From Flammeovirgaceae bacterium UBA2366 (GTDB lineage Bacteria > Bacteroidota > Bacteroidia > Cytophagales > Cyclobacteriaceae): DNA of 64,000 nucleotides. Positions 43,019 through 53,079 of the stretch are shown piece by piece. How positions within the stretch are numbered: position 1 is the first letter of the stretch; every line of letters starts with the position of its first letter. The stretch covers positions 124,001 through 188,000 of the forward strand of contig DDTK01000011.1 in NCBI GenBank assembly GCA_002344065.1, given 5' to 3'. A program made the position numbers and the translations under genes. Under the pieces are notes generated by a model. It was not told where the DNA came from. It did no database searches and was given only the letters and a program-made list of their open reading frames with translations.

Positions 43019-45340
43019 ATGATCCACTCCCCTTTTCTCAAAAACAATCCAAACCTGTATGTTTTTTTACCCCTGCTTTACACAGTTTGGTCAGATGCTG
43101 TACTTACTCCCAGTGAAGTTTCAACCCTGGAAGGACTGATCAACAGCCAGGCGTGGCTCAAGGATGATGAACGTAAATTTTTATTAAGCCAGCTCGATCC
43201 TGCATCTCCCCCATCCCCGGACGAGCTGATGAACTGGCGTGAAGAAATAAAAAAAGTAGCCGGCCAAACCGGCACAAAAGATAGTCTGGTCGATTTAGGC
43301 ATTCGTCTTGCCGGGTTGTATGGTAATGGAACCATTGGCGACACATTGATAAAAGCAAAACCATCGCTTGCTAACATTGAAGCAACACTGGGCTTTATCA
43401 GTCATGAAATGGTGTACAACTTTAAGGATGTACACGAAACCATTACTTCACAACAGGAAACAAAACACAATTTCGAAGTTGATACATTGGCCAGATTGCT
43501 GGATGGCGATCAGGCAGAAATTATAAGGAAAGTAAAAACACTTATTTCCGATCCGGAATTTCAATACATCGATCCGGGAGATTTGGGTAAATACCGGGCA
43601 CAGGTTTTAACCTGGTTAACATATCTGGCCGAACAAGGCTATGGCGCAATGGCCTATCCGAAAGCCTATGGTGGGCAAGCTGACATGAAGGCCTACTTTA
43701 CCATTATGGAAACATTAAGCTATCATGATCTCAGCCTGGTGATAAAATTTGGTGTACAGTTCGGCTTGTGGGGTATGAGCGTTTATTTTCTGGGCACGGA
43801 AAATCATCATAAAAAATATTTGAAAGACATAGGCTCACTGGAATTACCGGGCTGTTTCGCCATGACGGAAACCAATCACGGATCGAATGTAAAAGGTATT
43901 GAAACCACGGCTACCTACAATCACGTCACAAAAACATTTACCATTCATACGCCAAACGAATATGCACGTAAAGAATACATCGGCAATGCCGCCTTGCACG
44001 GCAAAATGGCTACCGTATTTGCTAAACTTATTCTCGATGGAAAGGATTATGGCGTAAGTGCTTTCGTTGTTTCCTTACGGGATAAGAATGGAAAACTGGA
44101 AAAAGGTGTAACCATTGAAGACTGTGGCAGAAAAATGGGACTTAATGGTGTTGATAATGGCATCATCTATTTCGACAATGTAGTTATCCCAAAGGAAAAT
44201 ATGCTCGACCGGTTTGCCGGAGTAAGCGAAGAGGGAAAATTTACCAGTTCTATCTCCAGCGACAACCGCAGGTTCTTTACCATGCTGGGCACACTGGTTG
44301 GCGGACGCATTGGCATACCACGTTCAGGAGTAGCCGCGTGTAAATCAGGGTTAACCATTGCTGTTCGGTATGGCGACCAGCGCAGGCAGTTCGGGCCGGA
44401 AGGTGGAAGTGAAGTACCTATTCTTAACTATCGAACCCACCAGCGCAGGCTTATGCCACTGCTGGCTAAAACCTACGCACTTCATTTTTCATTGCAATAT
44501 CTTACCGAGCGCTTTTTGAAACGTACCGAAGAAGAGATGCAGGAAATTGAAGCACTTGCCGCAGGCTTAAAAGCGTATGCCACCTGGCACACTACAGGCA
44601 CCTTGCAGGAATGTCGCGAATGTTGTGGTGGCAAAGGATATATTTCGGAAAATCGTATCGAAGCGTTGAAAAATGATACAGACATTTATACCACCTTTGA
44701 GGGCGACAATACCGTACTGATGCAACTGGTGGCGAAAAGCAGGCTTACCGAGTTCAGGCAGGAGTTCAGCAACATGAATGTGTTTACTATTCTTAATTAC
44801 GTGGCCGATCAGGCTAAAACTTCTATTACCGAAATGAACCCGTTGATTGTTCGTAACACCGATGATGAGCATTTACTGGACCCCGAATTTCAACTCAATG
44901 CATTTAAGTACCGCGAACGCGATATCCTAACCTCGGCCGCCAAACGGTTGAAGCGTCACATCGATAGTGGCATGGACTCCTTCGATGCTTTCAATGTGTG
45001 CCAGCATCACCTCGTTGAAGTTGGCTTTGCCTATGTTGAAAGAATTGTATTGGAACAATTTCAACTTACCGTAGAAGCAACCAAAGACTGGGGCTGTCGT
45101 ACCGTATTAAAAAAGCTGTGCGATTTGTATGCATTAGAGCAACTGGATAAAAACAAAGGCTGGTACCTGGAACAGGGTTACATGGAAGGCGTAAAAACAA
45201 AGGCCATACGCAAGCTGGTCAATCAACTGTGCTGGGAAATACGACAAGATGCCGTGCCCTTGGTAGACGCTTTTAATATTCCTGAAAGCTGTCTGGCTGC
45301 GCCTATTGCGTTAGCAAAATCACAGAACAAATTGGTTTGA
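43019..45340 (+). CDS. Acyl-CoA dehydrogenase / acyl-CoA oxidase-like protein
   Basis: 773 residues, larger than ordinary acyl-CoA dehydrogenases and close to peroxisomal acyl-CoA oxidases. An N-terminal helical domain (1-150), then the FAD-binding part: FAMTETNHGSNVKGIETTA, GKDYGVSAFVVSLRDKNG, CGRKMGLNGVDNGIIYFDN and RRQFGPEG; then CRECCGGKGYISENRIEALKN and TFEGDNTVLMQ (catalytic Glu region). The C-terminal domain (560-773) is helical. It would oxidise acyl-CoA to enoyl-CoA; whether electrons go to O2 or an ETF cannot be told. Confidence 0.93.
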   Translation: MIHSPFLKNNPNLYVFLPLLYTVWSDAVLTPSEVSTLEGLINSQAWLKDDERKFLLSQLDPASPPSPDELMNWREEIKKVAGQTGTKDSLVDLGIRLAGLYGNGTIGDTLIKAKPSLANIEATLGFISHEMVYNFKDVHETITSQQETKHNFEVDTLARLLDGDQAEIIRKVKTLISDPEFQYIDPGDLGKYRAQVLTWLTYLAEQGYGAMAYPKAYGGQADMKAYFTIMETLSYHDLSLVIKFGVQFGLWGMSVYFLGTENHHKKYLKDIGSLELPGCFAMTETNHGSNVKGIETTATYNHVTKTFTIHTPNEYARKEYIGNAALHGKMATVFAKLILDGKDYGVSAFVVSLRDKNGKLEKGVTIEDCGRKMGLNGVDNGIIYFDNVVIPKENMLDRFAGVSEEGKFTSSISSDNRRFFTMLGTLVGGRIGIPRSGVAACKSGLTIAVRYGDQRRQFGPEGGSEVPILNYRTHQRRLMPLLAKTYALHFSLQYLTERFLKRTEEEMQEIEALAAGLKAYATWHTTGTLQECRECCGGKGYISENRIEALKNDTDIYTTFEGDNTVLMQLVAKSRLTEFRQEFSNMNVFTILNYVADQAKTSITEMNPLIVRNTDDEHLLDPEFQLNAFKYRERDILTSAAKRLKRHIDSGMDSFDAFNVCQHHLVEVGFAYVERIVLEQFQLTVEATKDWGCRTVLKKLCDLYALEQLDKNKGWYLEQGYMEGVKTKAIRKLVNQLCWEIRQDAVPLVDAFNIPESCLAAPIALAKSQNKLV

Positions 45341-45379
45341 AAAGTAATTAATGAATGGTTGATGTTTTGCCACCACTTA

Positions 45380-45916
45380 TTATTTCAAGGCATCAGCTGT
45401 AACGGTAACATAAAAAACAAACTCAATACTAAACGAACTTGGCGTTTGGCTTAGGTTACCCTGAAACTTAATGGTTTCACTTTTGTTAGTCTTTAACCGG
45501 GCAGAAAGTTGATCAAAGCCTTCCTGATCTATTGTCAGTTCACCAGAGACTGATTCATCAATGGCCTGACTACCAAGAGTAGCAATCGTTTTACTTGTTG
45601 GTGAAATCAGTACTGATCCATTTGAAAAAGTGACCCCGGGATTATCCACTCCGTAAATAAAGTAGGTCACTTTCGTAACCTTCACATCCTTTATTTTGCT
45701 GGCGTATTCTTCAACATCAGGGTCGGATGTTAAATCCAAAAATTCAGTAGCGGAATATGCCTTACCTCCGGGATTTGATTCAGTTTCATTAATAATGAAC
45801 CGGACAGGAAATTCAGTATCAAAAGAAACATCATCAAGGTCTTCAAATAGCGAACAGGATGAGTACGTTATCATAACAGTAGCAATCAAGGTGATGTTTA
45901 CGATGAAGGATTTCAT
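45380..45916 (-). CDS. Lipoprotein of unknown function
   Basis: 178 residues with a lipobox after MKSFIVNITLIATVMITYSSC. The mature protein is beta-rich (FPVRFIINETE, VTKVTYFIYGVDNPGVTF, GELTIDQEGFDQL). It resembles exported beta-sandwich lipoproteins of Bacteroidota but no domain is certain. Convergent with the acyl-CoA enzyme gene. Confidence 0.8.
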   Translation of the reverse strand: MKSFIVNITLIATVMITYSSCSLFEDLDDVSFDTEFPVRFIINETESNPGGKAYSATEFLDLTSDPDVEEYASKIKDVKVTKVTYFIYGVDNPGVTFSNGSVLISPTSKTIATLGSQAIDESVSGELTIDQEGFDQLSARLKTNKSETIKFQGNLSQTPSSFSIEFVFYVTVTADALK

Positions 45917-46231
45917 AAGATTACGATTTAGGGTATACTTTTATACCAAAGAAAAGATAAAAAGTATAGCCAGTCACCTACATAAGAATGTAGTTAAAAC
46001 CATTGGCATTAATAAGGGTCAATAATCCGCCTCTATCGACTTAGAATCGGTCCCTGCCACGTAGGCATGGTTTCAAAAATGGCGATAAATTTTTCCACAG
46101 GGTTGGTTGATTAGTACAAATCAATCAGTTTCATCATCACGGGCAATAAAAGTCACCTGGTTTTTTTAAGAAGCCATCTGTATTGCCAATTTGATTGCTG
46201 ATATAAGTAAATTGCCGGATATCTTATACTC
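45917..46231. other. Intergenic stretch with no recognised gene
   Basis: 315 bases. Only short hairpins are seen (TTGATT-AGTACA-AATCAA near 46110; TGCC-ACGTA-GGCA near 46057). It should contain divergent promoters for the lipoprotein and the oxidase-like gene. Confidence 0.5.
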
Positions 46232-46759
46232 ATGATTGATAAAAAAATATTCTTAGTACTTACGCTACTGGTTTTCTTAAGCATAAATACTTTCGCTCAA
46301 CCGAGCGACTCCGTCCGGCAACATCTAACATCAGTTGCCCGTGAAATCATTAGCCGTGCCGAGCATTGTGTCTTCATTACTGTAGATCAAAACAGGCAGC
46401 CGCAAGCACGCACGATGGATCCTTTTGAACCTGAAGCGGATTTTACTATCTGGCTGGCTACGAATCCCAGCAGCAGAAAAGTGAAGCAGATCCGGAAAAA
46501 CAGCACCGTAACAATCTATTATCATGATGGTGATAATGGCTATGTATCCCTTTACGGAAAAGCAGAACTGGTGAACAACCAACAGGAAAAAGACAAACGA
46601 TGGAAAACGGAATGGGCAGATTTTTATCCTAACCGAACAGACGCCTATTTACTCATCCGGGTTAAACCATCACGTCTTGAAATCATCAGCTACAAAAACA
46701 ACATTATTGGTGATTCAAAAACATGGAAACCCGAAGTTGTTGAATTCAGGAAGCCGTAA
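46232..46759 (+). CDS. Exported pyridoxamine 5'-phosphate oxidase-like (FMN-binding) protein
   Basis: 175 residues with a signal peptide (ends INTFAQ). The split-barrel FMN-binding fold is shown by CVFITVDQNRQPQARTMDPF, TIWLATNPSSRKVKQIRKN and GYVSLYGKAELV. PPOx-fold proteins with general-stress roles reduce or bind FMN/F420-type cofactors; an exported member suggests a periplasmic redox or heme task. It converges with the monooxygenase gene with a 3-bp gap. Confidence 0.88.
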   Translation: MIDKKIFLVLTLLVFLSINTFAQPSDSVRQHLTSVAREIISRAEHCVFITVDQNRQPQARTMDPFEPEADFTIWLATNPSSRKVKQIRKNSTVTIYYHDGDNGYVSLYGKAELVNNQQEKDKRWKTEWADFYPNRTDAYLLIRVKPSRLEIISYKNNIIGDSKTWKPEVVEFRKP

Positions 46760-46762
46760 TAT

Positions 46763-47755
46763 TTACTTAACTGGTGCCAGTGTGTTCGTCAGGTCGTTAA
46801 CAATGTCTTTCATTGGCCTGACACTATGCACATACTCAATAGAAGGCCCGGCACACCAAATGGTTTTGTAGGTTGCCTTTGAAGCGGCATTTTCAATAGC
46901 CTTAATTCCCCGTAAGGCAACAAACATTTTGATATATTTTTTTAACCATTTGTTCTTAAGCATCACGCGCTCAAACCAGGTGGCTTCAGTTCCAATTTGC
47001 TGAACATAAGGTGTATTAATAACCGTAAGGGCCGAACCGGAGAGTTTCGTAGTTTGCACGATATCCTTTTCGCCATAGTCAACCAGGGCTTGTTTGTATT
47101 CAGGTGTTACATCGGCTTCCTCAGAAGCTATAAAGATAGTGCCGACTGACACACCGGCAGCGCCCATAGTCAATGCTTCCTGCACATGTTGAGCTGTTGC
47201 AATTCCGCCAGCGGCTATAATTGGAATAGATATATTCGCTTTTAATAGATCAATAAGTTCTTTTGGTGGAATTTTACCGGTATGACCTCCTGCTCGGTTG
47301 TTAATAGCAATTACCATATCTGCTCCCAAGGCTTCTACTTTTCGTGCATACTCCAAATCAATTACATCGCAAAAAACTTTTATGCCTAATGGTTTACACA
47401 CCTCGATGGTTTCCTTTGGATTACCTAACGAGGTAATAACAAACGCAGGTTTAAGTTCTGCCACGGTTTGGAGTTGAGCCTTAAACTTATAATTCGATTT
47501 ATTCACAATAAGGTTAATGCCAAAGGGCTTATTCGTGTAGGCTTTTATCTCCTGAATAGCCCCGCGCAATTCCTTATCGGTTCTGTAATTCAAAGCAGGA
47601 AAAGCAGCCGTAACACCACAGTCTAAAGCCGCCTTAACCATTTTAGTATTGGAAATTAAAAACATAGGGGCTACGATAATCGGGTATTCAATACCCAGCA
47701 TTTTATCCAGAGTAACTGCGGTCATGCTGTTCTTATTAAACTTCAAACTGATCAT
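46763..47755 (-). CDS. Nitronate monooxygenase-type flavoprotein (2-nitropropane dioxygenase family)
   Basis: 330 residues; a second start at 47725 (MTAVTLDKMLGIEYPIIVAP) is equally possible. TIM barrel with FMN-binding: YPIIVAPMFLISN, VITSLGNPKETIE, AINNRAGGHTGKIPP, PIIAAGGIATAQHVQEAL and GAAGVSVGTIFIASEEA. Family members oxidise nitronates or act on fatty-acid intermediates (FabK-like). The HTG-type loop with His is present (GGHTG), as in true nitronate enzymes. Confidence 0.92.
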   Translation of the reverse strand: MISLKFNKNSMTAVTLDKMLGIEYPIIVAPMFLISNTKMVKAALDCGVTAAFPALNYRTDKELRGAIQEIKAYTNKPFGINLIVNKSNYKFKAQLQTVAELKPAFVITSLGNPKETIEVCKPLGIKVFCDVIDLEYARKVEALGADMVIAINNRAGGHTGKIPPKELIDLLKANISIPIIAAGGIATAQHVQEALTMGAAGVSVGTIFIASEEADVTPEYKQALVDYGEKDIVQTTKLSGSALTVINTPYVQQIGTEATWFERVMLKNKWLKKYIKMFVALRGIKAIENAASKATYKTIWCAGPSIEYVHSVRPMKDIVNDLTNTLAPVK

Positions 47756-47888
47756 TTTATCTGAAAAAAGCTAATCATATCGGTGGTGTAGAAAAATGTA
47801 TCAATGCCCTGATTTTTCTCAGTAAAATTTATGATTTAATAAAGAAGATAACCTTGCCATTTATTACATAATCTACTCGTTCAGCCTG

Positions 47889-47896
47889 TATATTTG
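47889..47896 (+). promoter_or_regulatory. Possible -7 box of the A/V-ATPase operon
   Basis: TATATTTG fits the Bacteroidota -7 consensus TAnnTTTG exactly. It ends one base before the upstream ATG at 47898, so transcription from it would begin downstream of that codon, which favours the ATG at 47922. No clear -33 box at the right distance. Confidence 0.35.
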
Positions 47897-47921
47897 AATG
47901 AGTTATATAAACGAGCTGATC

Positions 47922-48548
47922 ATGCATGAAAGTGTTCAACAACTAACCAATAAAATTTACCAGGAAGGAATTGAAAAGGCGGAAGTCCGGGCGAAAGAAA
48001 TACTGGACGATGCTGCTCAAAAATCCCGCGATCTGGTAGATGAGGCAGAAGCAAAGGCCCGCATAATCATTGAAAATGCTGAACGAAAGGCAACGGAGTT
48101 GAAATTGAAAAATGAGGCTGAAATGCGACTCTCCGCACGTCAGGCTATGGGCACCCTTAAACAACGTATTACCGATTTGGTAACGTGGCAACTTAATCAT
48201 GACGCTATTCATAAAGTTGCGCGTGACACTACGTTCATGCAAAACTTAATCAGTAAGCTGATGGACTATTGGCTTGCCAAATTTGGCCAGGAAGAACGGT
48301 TGAGAATCTTACTGCCGCAGGAAGAGTACCAGGCCTACAAGAATTACCTGGAAGTAAGAACCGGTGAACTTATTAAAACAGGTATCAGTATCGAATTTTC
48401 TGGTTTGCTGAAAAGTGGTTTTCAAATAGTCGCCATTGATCAGGGGTTTAAAGTCAGTTTTACTGACGAAGATTTTGAACACTACTTCAGCACGTTTGCC
48501 AGGCCGCGCATCCATAAATTACTTTTTGGCCAGGATGATAAACCGTGA
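47922..48548 (+). CDS. A/V-type ATPase subunit E (peripheral stalk)
   Basis: 208 residues from MHESVQQLTNKIYQEGIEKA; an ATG at 47898 is in frame but overlaps a promoter-like box. Long N-terminal helix rich in Ala/Glu/Lys (VRAKEILDDAAQKSRDLVDE), then a C-terminal globular part, typical of subunit E, the stator. First gene of a seven-gene plus-strand operon (47922-55326). Confidence 0.9.
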   Translation: MHESVQQLTNKIYQEGIEKAEVRAKEILDDAAQKSRDLVDEAEAKARIIIENAERKATELKLKNEAEMRLSARQAMGTLKQRITDLVTWQLNHDAIHKVARDTTFMQNLISKLMDYWLAKFGQEERLRILLPQEEYQAYKNYLEVRTGELIKTGISIEFSGLLKSGFQIVAIDQGFKVSFTDEDFEHYFSTFARPRIHKLLFGQDDKP

Positions 48549-48558
48549 TGACTAACAG

Positions 48559-49386
48559 ATGAAAGAAGGATATTATTACCTTATTACTTCCCTGCCCGAA
48601 CTTAGCCTGACAGACAAATACCCTGGCTACGACACCTTGTCTTTTCGCGCATTTGTCACGGAGCACCTAACACCTGAGGATAGCCGGTTGATGCGCACAT
48701 TGTACTATCCTTATGATATTGAAAATTTAGTTACGCTAACTAAGAATACAGACCAACCCTGGAACACTTCTGCAAATTATACGCGGGAAGAAATGCAGCA
48801 CATGCTGACTGAACCCCACCTGTTGCCGGAATTTCTCCAGGGATTTGTCAATGAAAACCAAAAACAATGGGATCGCTTAACCGCAAAGGCATTGATTAAT
48901 TCTGCCACTACCCTTTTCATCGATTGGTCGCACACTATCCCCAACAGGTTCTTAAACAAATGGCTGCTGTTCGATCAGAATTTAAAGAACCTATTGATTT
49001 GGTTGAATTGTCACAAGTTCGGACTTAATCCAAACGAAGAAGTACTAGGCAATCATTATGAAGCCGAATACCTGAGAAATTCAAAAGCCGGAGAATTAAA
49101 TCTTAAAACATGGGACTTTCAGTTCAGAGAAGCGTTGCACCATTTCGATAATCCTGATATTGCCTTGCGCGAACTGATCATTAATGAAATGCGATGGCAC
49201 TACCTTGATGAAATTATTCAACCGTATTCATTTGGAATTGAGCACCTGCTCGCCTTTGCAATACGCCTTCAACTGATCAACCGAAACCTTACGGATACTG
49301 CCGTTGAAGGCAACGAAAGGCTTACAGCATTGATCAATGGGATTATGCACAACTATCAATTACCCGAAACGTTCTCCCGCTCATGA
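48559..49386 (+). CDS. DUF2764 protein (subunit C-like partner of A/V-ATPase)
   Basis: 275 residues with YYYLITSLPELSLTDKYPG at the start, soluble and helical. In Bacteroidota A/V-ATPase operons a DUF2764 protein sits between E and A where subunit C is found in other phyla, so a central socket role is likely. It overlaps the A-subunit start by four bases (ATGA), a sign of coupled translation. Confidence 0.88.
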   Translation: MKEGYYYLITSLPELSLTDKYPGYDTLSFRAFVTEHLTPEDSRLMRTLYYPYDIENLVTLTKNTDQPWNTSANYTREEMQHMLTEPHLLPEFLQGFVNENQKQWDRLTAKALINSATTLFIDWSHTIPNRFLNKWLLFDQNLKNLLIWLNCHKFGLNPNEEVLGNHYEAEYLRNSKAGELNLKTWDFQFREALHHFDNPDIALRELIINEMRWHYLDEIIQPYSFGIEHLLAFAIRLQLINRNLTDTAVEGNERLTALINGIMHNYQLPETFSRS

Positions 49387-51155
49387 CAACCACCTCTACC
49401 ATTAAAAAAGGAACTGTAACCGGAATCATCTCCAATCTGGTGATGGCTGTTAGCGATGCACCTGTTGCACAAAACGAAATTTGTTATATCAGCATTGGTG
49501 AAGAACAACTACTGGGCGAAATCATTAAGGTTATTGGTAAAGACATCTTCATCCAGTGCTTTGAAAGCACACGGGGAATGAAGGTGGGAAACACTATTCG
49601 GTTTACCGATGAAATGCTTGAAGTTACCCTGGGCCCCGGTATGCTCTCAAAAATTTATGACGGATTGCAAAACGACCTTAAGAAATTCGATTCGTTGCTA
49701 ATCAAAAGAGGAAAGCGAAGCGAAGCCCTTGATACCAGCAGTCGGTGGCATTTTGTTCCGTTAGTAGAACAAGGAAAAACAGTAAGCGCTGGAGACTGGC
49801 TCGGAGAAGTAAAAGAGAATGCCATTCCCCACCGAATCATGGTTCCCTTTAAACTTTCGGGTCGTTACAAAATTAAGAAGCTGGTTGATGAGGGTGATTT
49901 TGGCATTGATGATGTACTGGCTATTCTTGAATCGGAAGAGGGAGAAAATATAGATGTTAAACTCTGGCAAAAATGGCCAGTAAAAAAACCACTTAAAGGC
50001 TATGTTGAAAAGGTAAGACCATTTGCCATGCTGGAAACCGGAGTACGCATTATCGATACCCTTATTCCGATTGCCGAAGGTGGTACGGGTTTTATACCCG
50101 GGCCATTTGGTACGGGTAAAACAGTATTGCAACATGCCATATCAAAACAGGCCGATGCTGATGTTATCATCTTTGCGGCATGCGGTGAACGTGCTAATGA
50201 AATCGTAGATGTATTCACCGAGTTTCCGGAACTGGATGATCCGCATACGGGCAGAAAATTAATGGAGCGAACCATTATCATAGCCAATACATCAAATATG
50301 CCCGTTGCTGCACGCGAAGCATCAGTCTATACAGCAATGACCATTGCCGAATATTTCCGCAACATGGGGCTAAAGGTTCTTATTCTTGCCGACTCCACTT
50401 CACGCTGGGCACAGGCGTTGCGCGAAATGAGTAACCGCCTGGAAGAATTACCAGGACCCGATGCGTTCCCTATGGATCTTACGGCCGTCATCGCCAACTT
50501 TTATGCCCGGGCAGGATATGTTTTCCTTACCAACGGCTCCACCGGCTCTATTACATTTTTAGGTACGGTATCACCCAGTGGTGGAAACCTGAAAGAACCT
50601 GTTACAGAAGCCACTAAAAAATCAGCACGCTGTTTCTATGCGCTTTCACAAAAAAGGGCAGATCAAAAACGCTACCCGGCAGTTGACCCTACGGAGAGCT
50701 ATTCCAAATACCTGGAGTACCCTGAAATGCAAAACTATCTGCACGAACATATTTCGGCACTGTGGATCGATATGGTAACGCGGACAAAGGACATACTGTT
50801 GCGCGGTCGCGAAGTACACGATCAGATTAACATATTAGGCGATGACGGTGTGCCGCTTGACTACCATGTTCAATTCTGGAAAGCAGAGGTAATTGATTTT
50901 GTCATTCTTCAGCAAGATGCATTCGACACGATAGATGCCATGACACCCATTGTTCGCCAAAAGTATATGCTTCAACTGGTGTTGCAGATTTGTCAGATGG
51001 AATTTGATTTCAAAGATTTTGAAGAAGTAGCAGGGTTTTTCAAGCGCATTATCAACAAATTGAAACAACTGAACTACAGTACATACGAAAGTGAGCAGTT
51101 TAAAAAAATAGTGGAAGAGTATACGTTGATCATTAACGAAAAACGCATTGCCTGA
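49383..51155 (+). CDS. A/V-type ATPase catalytic subunit A
   Basis: 590 residues, usual length. Catalytic P-loop at residues 240-247 (GPFGTGKT), FAACGERANEIVDVFTEFPE (catalytic Glu in GER), LADSTSRWAQALREMSNRLE, and PGPDAFP. The extra A-subunit insertion region is present (about 115-190). It makes the ATP-hydrolysing or ATP-forming sites with B. The start overlaps the DUF2764 stop, and its stop shares a base with the B start. Confidence 0.97.
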   Translation: MTTTSTIKKGTVTGIISNLVMAVSDAPVAQNEICYISIGEEQLLGEIIKVIGKDIFIQCFESTRGMKVGNTIRFTDEMLEVTLGPGMLSKIYDGLQNDLKKFDSLLIKRGKRSEALDTSSRWHFVPLVEQGKTVSAGDWLGEVKENAIPHRIMVPFKLSGRYKIKKLVDEGDFGIDDVLAILESEEGENIDVKLWQKWPVKKPLKGYVEKVRPFAMLETGVRIIDTLIPIAEGGTGFIPGPFGTGKTVLQHAISKQADADVIIFAACGERANEIVDVFTEFPELDDPHTGRKLMERTIIIANTSNMPVAAREASVYTAMTIAEYFRNMGLKVLILADSTSRWAQALREMSNRLEELPGPDAFPMDLTAVIANFYARAGYVFLTNGSTGSITFLGTVSPSGGNLKEPVTEATKKSARCFYALSQKRADQKRYPAVDPTESYSKYLEYPEMQNYLHEHISALWIDMVTRTKDILLRGREVHDQINILGDDGVPLDYHVQFWKAEVIDFVILQQDAFDTIDAMTPIVRQKYMLQLVLQICQMEFDFKDFEEVAGFFKRIINKLKQLNYSTYESEQFKKIVEEYTLIINEKRIA

Positions 51156-52474
51156 TGGAATACAAAGCCTTTCAACCGATATTCTACAACATTACCCGCA
51201 TTAATAAAGCAACCTGCGAGTTGCAATGCCATATGGCCAGTTACGATGAGATGGCCATCATTAACGGAAAACTCGCCCAGGTTGTAAAGATTGTAGGCGA
51301 CCAGGTTACTTTACAGGTATTCTCCGGAACAGAAGGTATCCCCACAGATGCTGAAGTATTATTTACCGGTGAACCACCAATATTGAAAGTGTCGGAAGAT
51401 TTGGCGGGCAGGTTTTTAAATGCGTACGGAAAGCCGATCGATAATGGCCCTGAAGTACAGGGCGAACCGCGAATGATCGGTGGACCATCGATAAATCCTA
51501 CCAAGCGCGAGCGACCATCAGAACTTATACTCACCGGTATTGCCGGTATTGATCTGAATAATACACTTGTTACCGGACAAAAAATTCCATTCTTTGCAGA
51601 TCCTGAACAACCGTTTAACCAGGTAATGGCTGATGTAGCGTTACGGGCCAAAGCTGACCGTATCATTTTAGGCGGCATTGGTTTGCAACATGATGATTAC
51701 CTCTTTTTCAAAAATATTTTTGAAAATGCAGGTGCCATTGATCGGATCGTTTCATTCATCAATACAACGGAAGATCCTAGCGTTGAAAGGTTACTCATTC
51801 CCGATATGGCGTTGACCGCAGCTGAATATTTCGCCATAGATCGGAATGAAAAGGTATTGGTGCTGCTGACTGACCTTACATTGTATTGCGATGCATTGAG
51901 TATTGTAAGCAATAACATGGATCAGATTTCATCAAAAGACAATATGCCTGCTTCACTATACAGCGACCTTGCACGCCTCTACGAAAAAGCTGTTCAGTTT
52001 CCTGCCGGTGGCTCCATCACCATTATTGCTGTTACAACACTCTCAGGTGGAGACATCACGCATGCCATACCGGATAATACCGGTTACATAACCGAAGGAC
52101 AACTATTCTTGCGAAGAGATGCCGAGATAGGTAAAACCATTGTGGATCCCTTCCGGAGTTTATCACGCTTAAAACAACTGGTGATTGGCAAGAAAACCAG
52201 GGAAGATCATCCGCAGGTAATGAATACCGCTGTAAGGCTTTACTCCGATTCTGCGAATGCCCGAACAAAACTGGAGAATGGTTTTGACTTGAATGATTAC
52301 GATAAGCGATGCCTGAGTTATGCTAAAGAGTACAGCGAAAAACTGCTGGCCATAGACGTGAATGTTGACATTGAAGATATGCTGAATACAAGTTGGAGTC
52401 TGTTCTCCCGATACTTTAAAAAAGAAGAACTGGCTATCCGGCAAGATCTGGTTGATAAATACTGGAAGGACTAA
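51155..52474 (+). CDS. A/V-type ATPase subunit B
   Basis: 439 residues. Non-catalytic nucleotide-binding subunit: the P-loop is absent and GLQHDDYLFFKNIFENA takes its place. Other marks: LTGIAGIDLNNTLVTGQKIP, LTDLTLYCDALSIVSNNM, and YSDLARLYEKAVQFPAGGS. Fits beside A, with 1-bp overlap, and is followed by D 5 bp later. Confidence 0.96.
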   Translation: MEYKAFQPIFYNITRINKATCELQCHMASYDEMAIINGKLAQVVKIVGDQVTLQVFSGTEGIPTDAEVLFTGEPPILKVSEDLAGRFLNAYGKPIDNGPEVQGEPRMIGGPSINPTKRERPSELILTGIAGIDLNNTLVTGQKIPFFADPEQPFNQVMADVALRAKADRIILGGIGLQHDDYLFFKNIFENAGAIDRIVSFINTTEDPSVERLLIPDMALTAAEYFAIDRNEKVLVLLTDLTLYCDALSIVSNNMDQISSKDNMPASLYSDLARLYEKAVQFPAGGSITIIAVTTLSGGDITHAIPDNTGYITEGQLFLRRDAEIGKTIVDPFRSLSRLKQLVIGKKTREDHPQVMNTAVRLYSDSANARTKLENGFDLNDYDKRCLSYAKEYSEKLLAIDVNVDIEDMLNTSWSLFSRYFKKEELAIRQDLVDKYWKD

Positions 52475-52479
52475 GAATC

Positions 52480-53079
52480 ATGGCGTTGAAATTTAAATAT
52501 AATAAAAGCGCGCTGTATGAGCTGAGTCAGCAATTGTCGGTTCGCCAAAAAGCATTGCCCACACTAAAAAGTAAAGAAGCCGCCTTGAGATTAGAGATAA
52601 AAAAAATAAAGGACAAAGCATTGACCTATGAAACTCAGCTTAAGCAGCGGCTTGATGAAGTTAAAAATCTGGCGAGACTATGGGTTGAATTTGAAGAGGG
52701 CCTCGTTAAACTAAAAACAGCTACCTATCGCACACGGGTAATTGCCGGTGTAAAAATACCACTGCTGGATACCCTTGAGTTCAAGCTTGCAGAAATCAGT
52801 CAGTATCATAAACCCGATTGGTTTTTAGATGGCATTCATATACTGGAAGATCTTACCCGGCTGAGGTTGTTGCACCAAGTGGCAGCACGCGCCACAGAAA
52901 TTCTTGAATACGCCCGAAAAAAAACAACACAGAAAGTAAACCTCTATGAAAAAGTGCAAATTCCGGAATACCAGGAAGCCATCCGGAAAATCAAACGATT
53001 TCTTGAGGACGAAGAAAACCTGGCTAAGGCTTCTCAGAAAATATTAAAGAAAAGATCGCAGAAAACTGTACCAGCATGA
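52480..53079 (+). CDS. A/V-type ATPase subunit D (central shaft)
   Basis: 199 residues forming long N- and C-terminal helices (KFKYNKSALYELSQQLSVRQK, EYQEAIRKIKRFLEDEENLAK), the coiled-coil shaft that turns within A3B3. Overlaps the I-subunit gene by four bases. Confidence 0.93.
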   Translation: MALKFKYNKSALYELSQQLSVRQKALPTLKSKEAALRLEIKKIKDKALTYETQLKQRLDEVKNLARLWVEFEEGLVKLKTATYRTRVIAGVKIPLLDTLEFKLAEISQYHKPDWFLDGIHILEDLTRLRLLHQVAARATEILEYARKKTTQKVNLYEKVQIPEYQEAIRKIKRFLEDEENLAKASQKILKKRSQKTVPA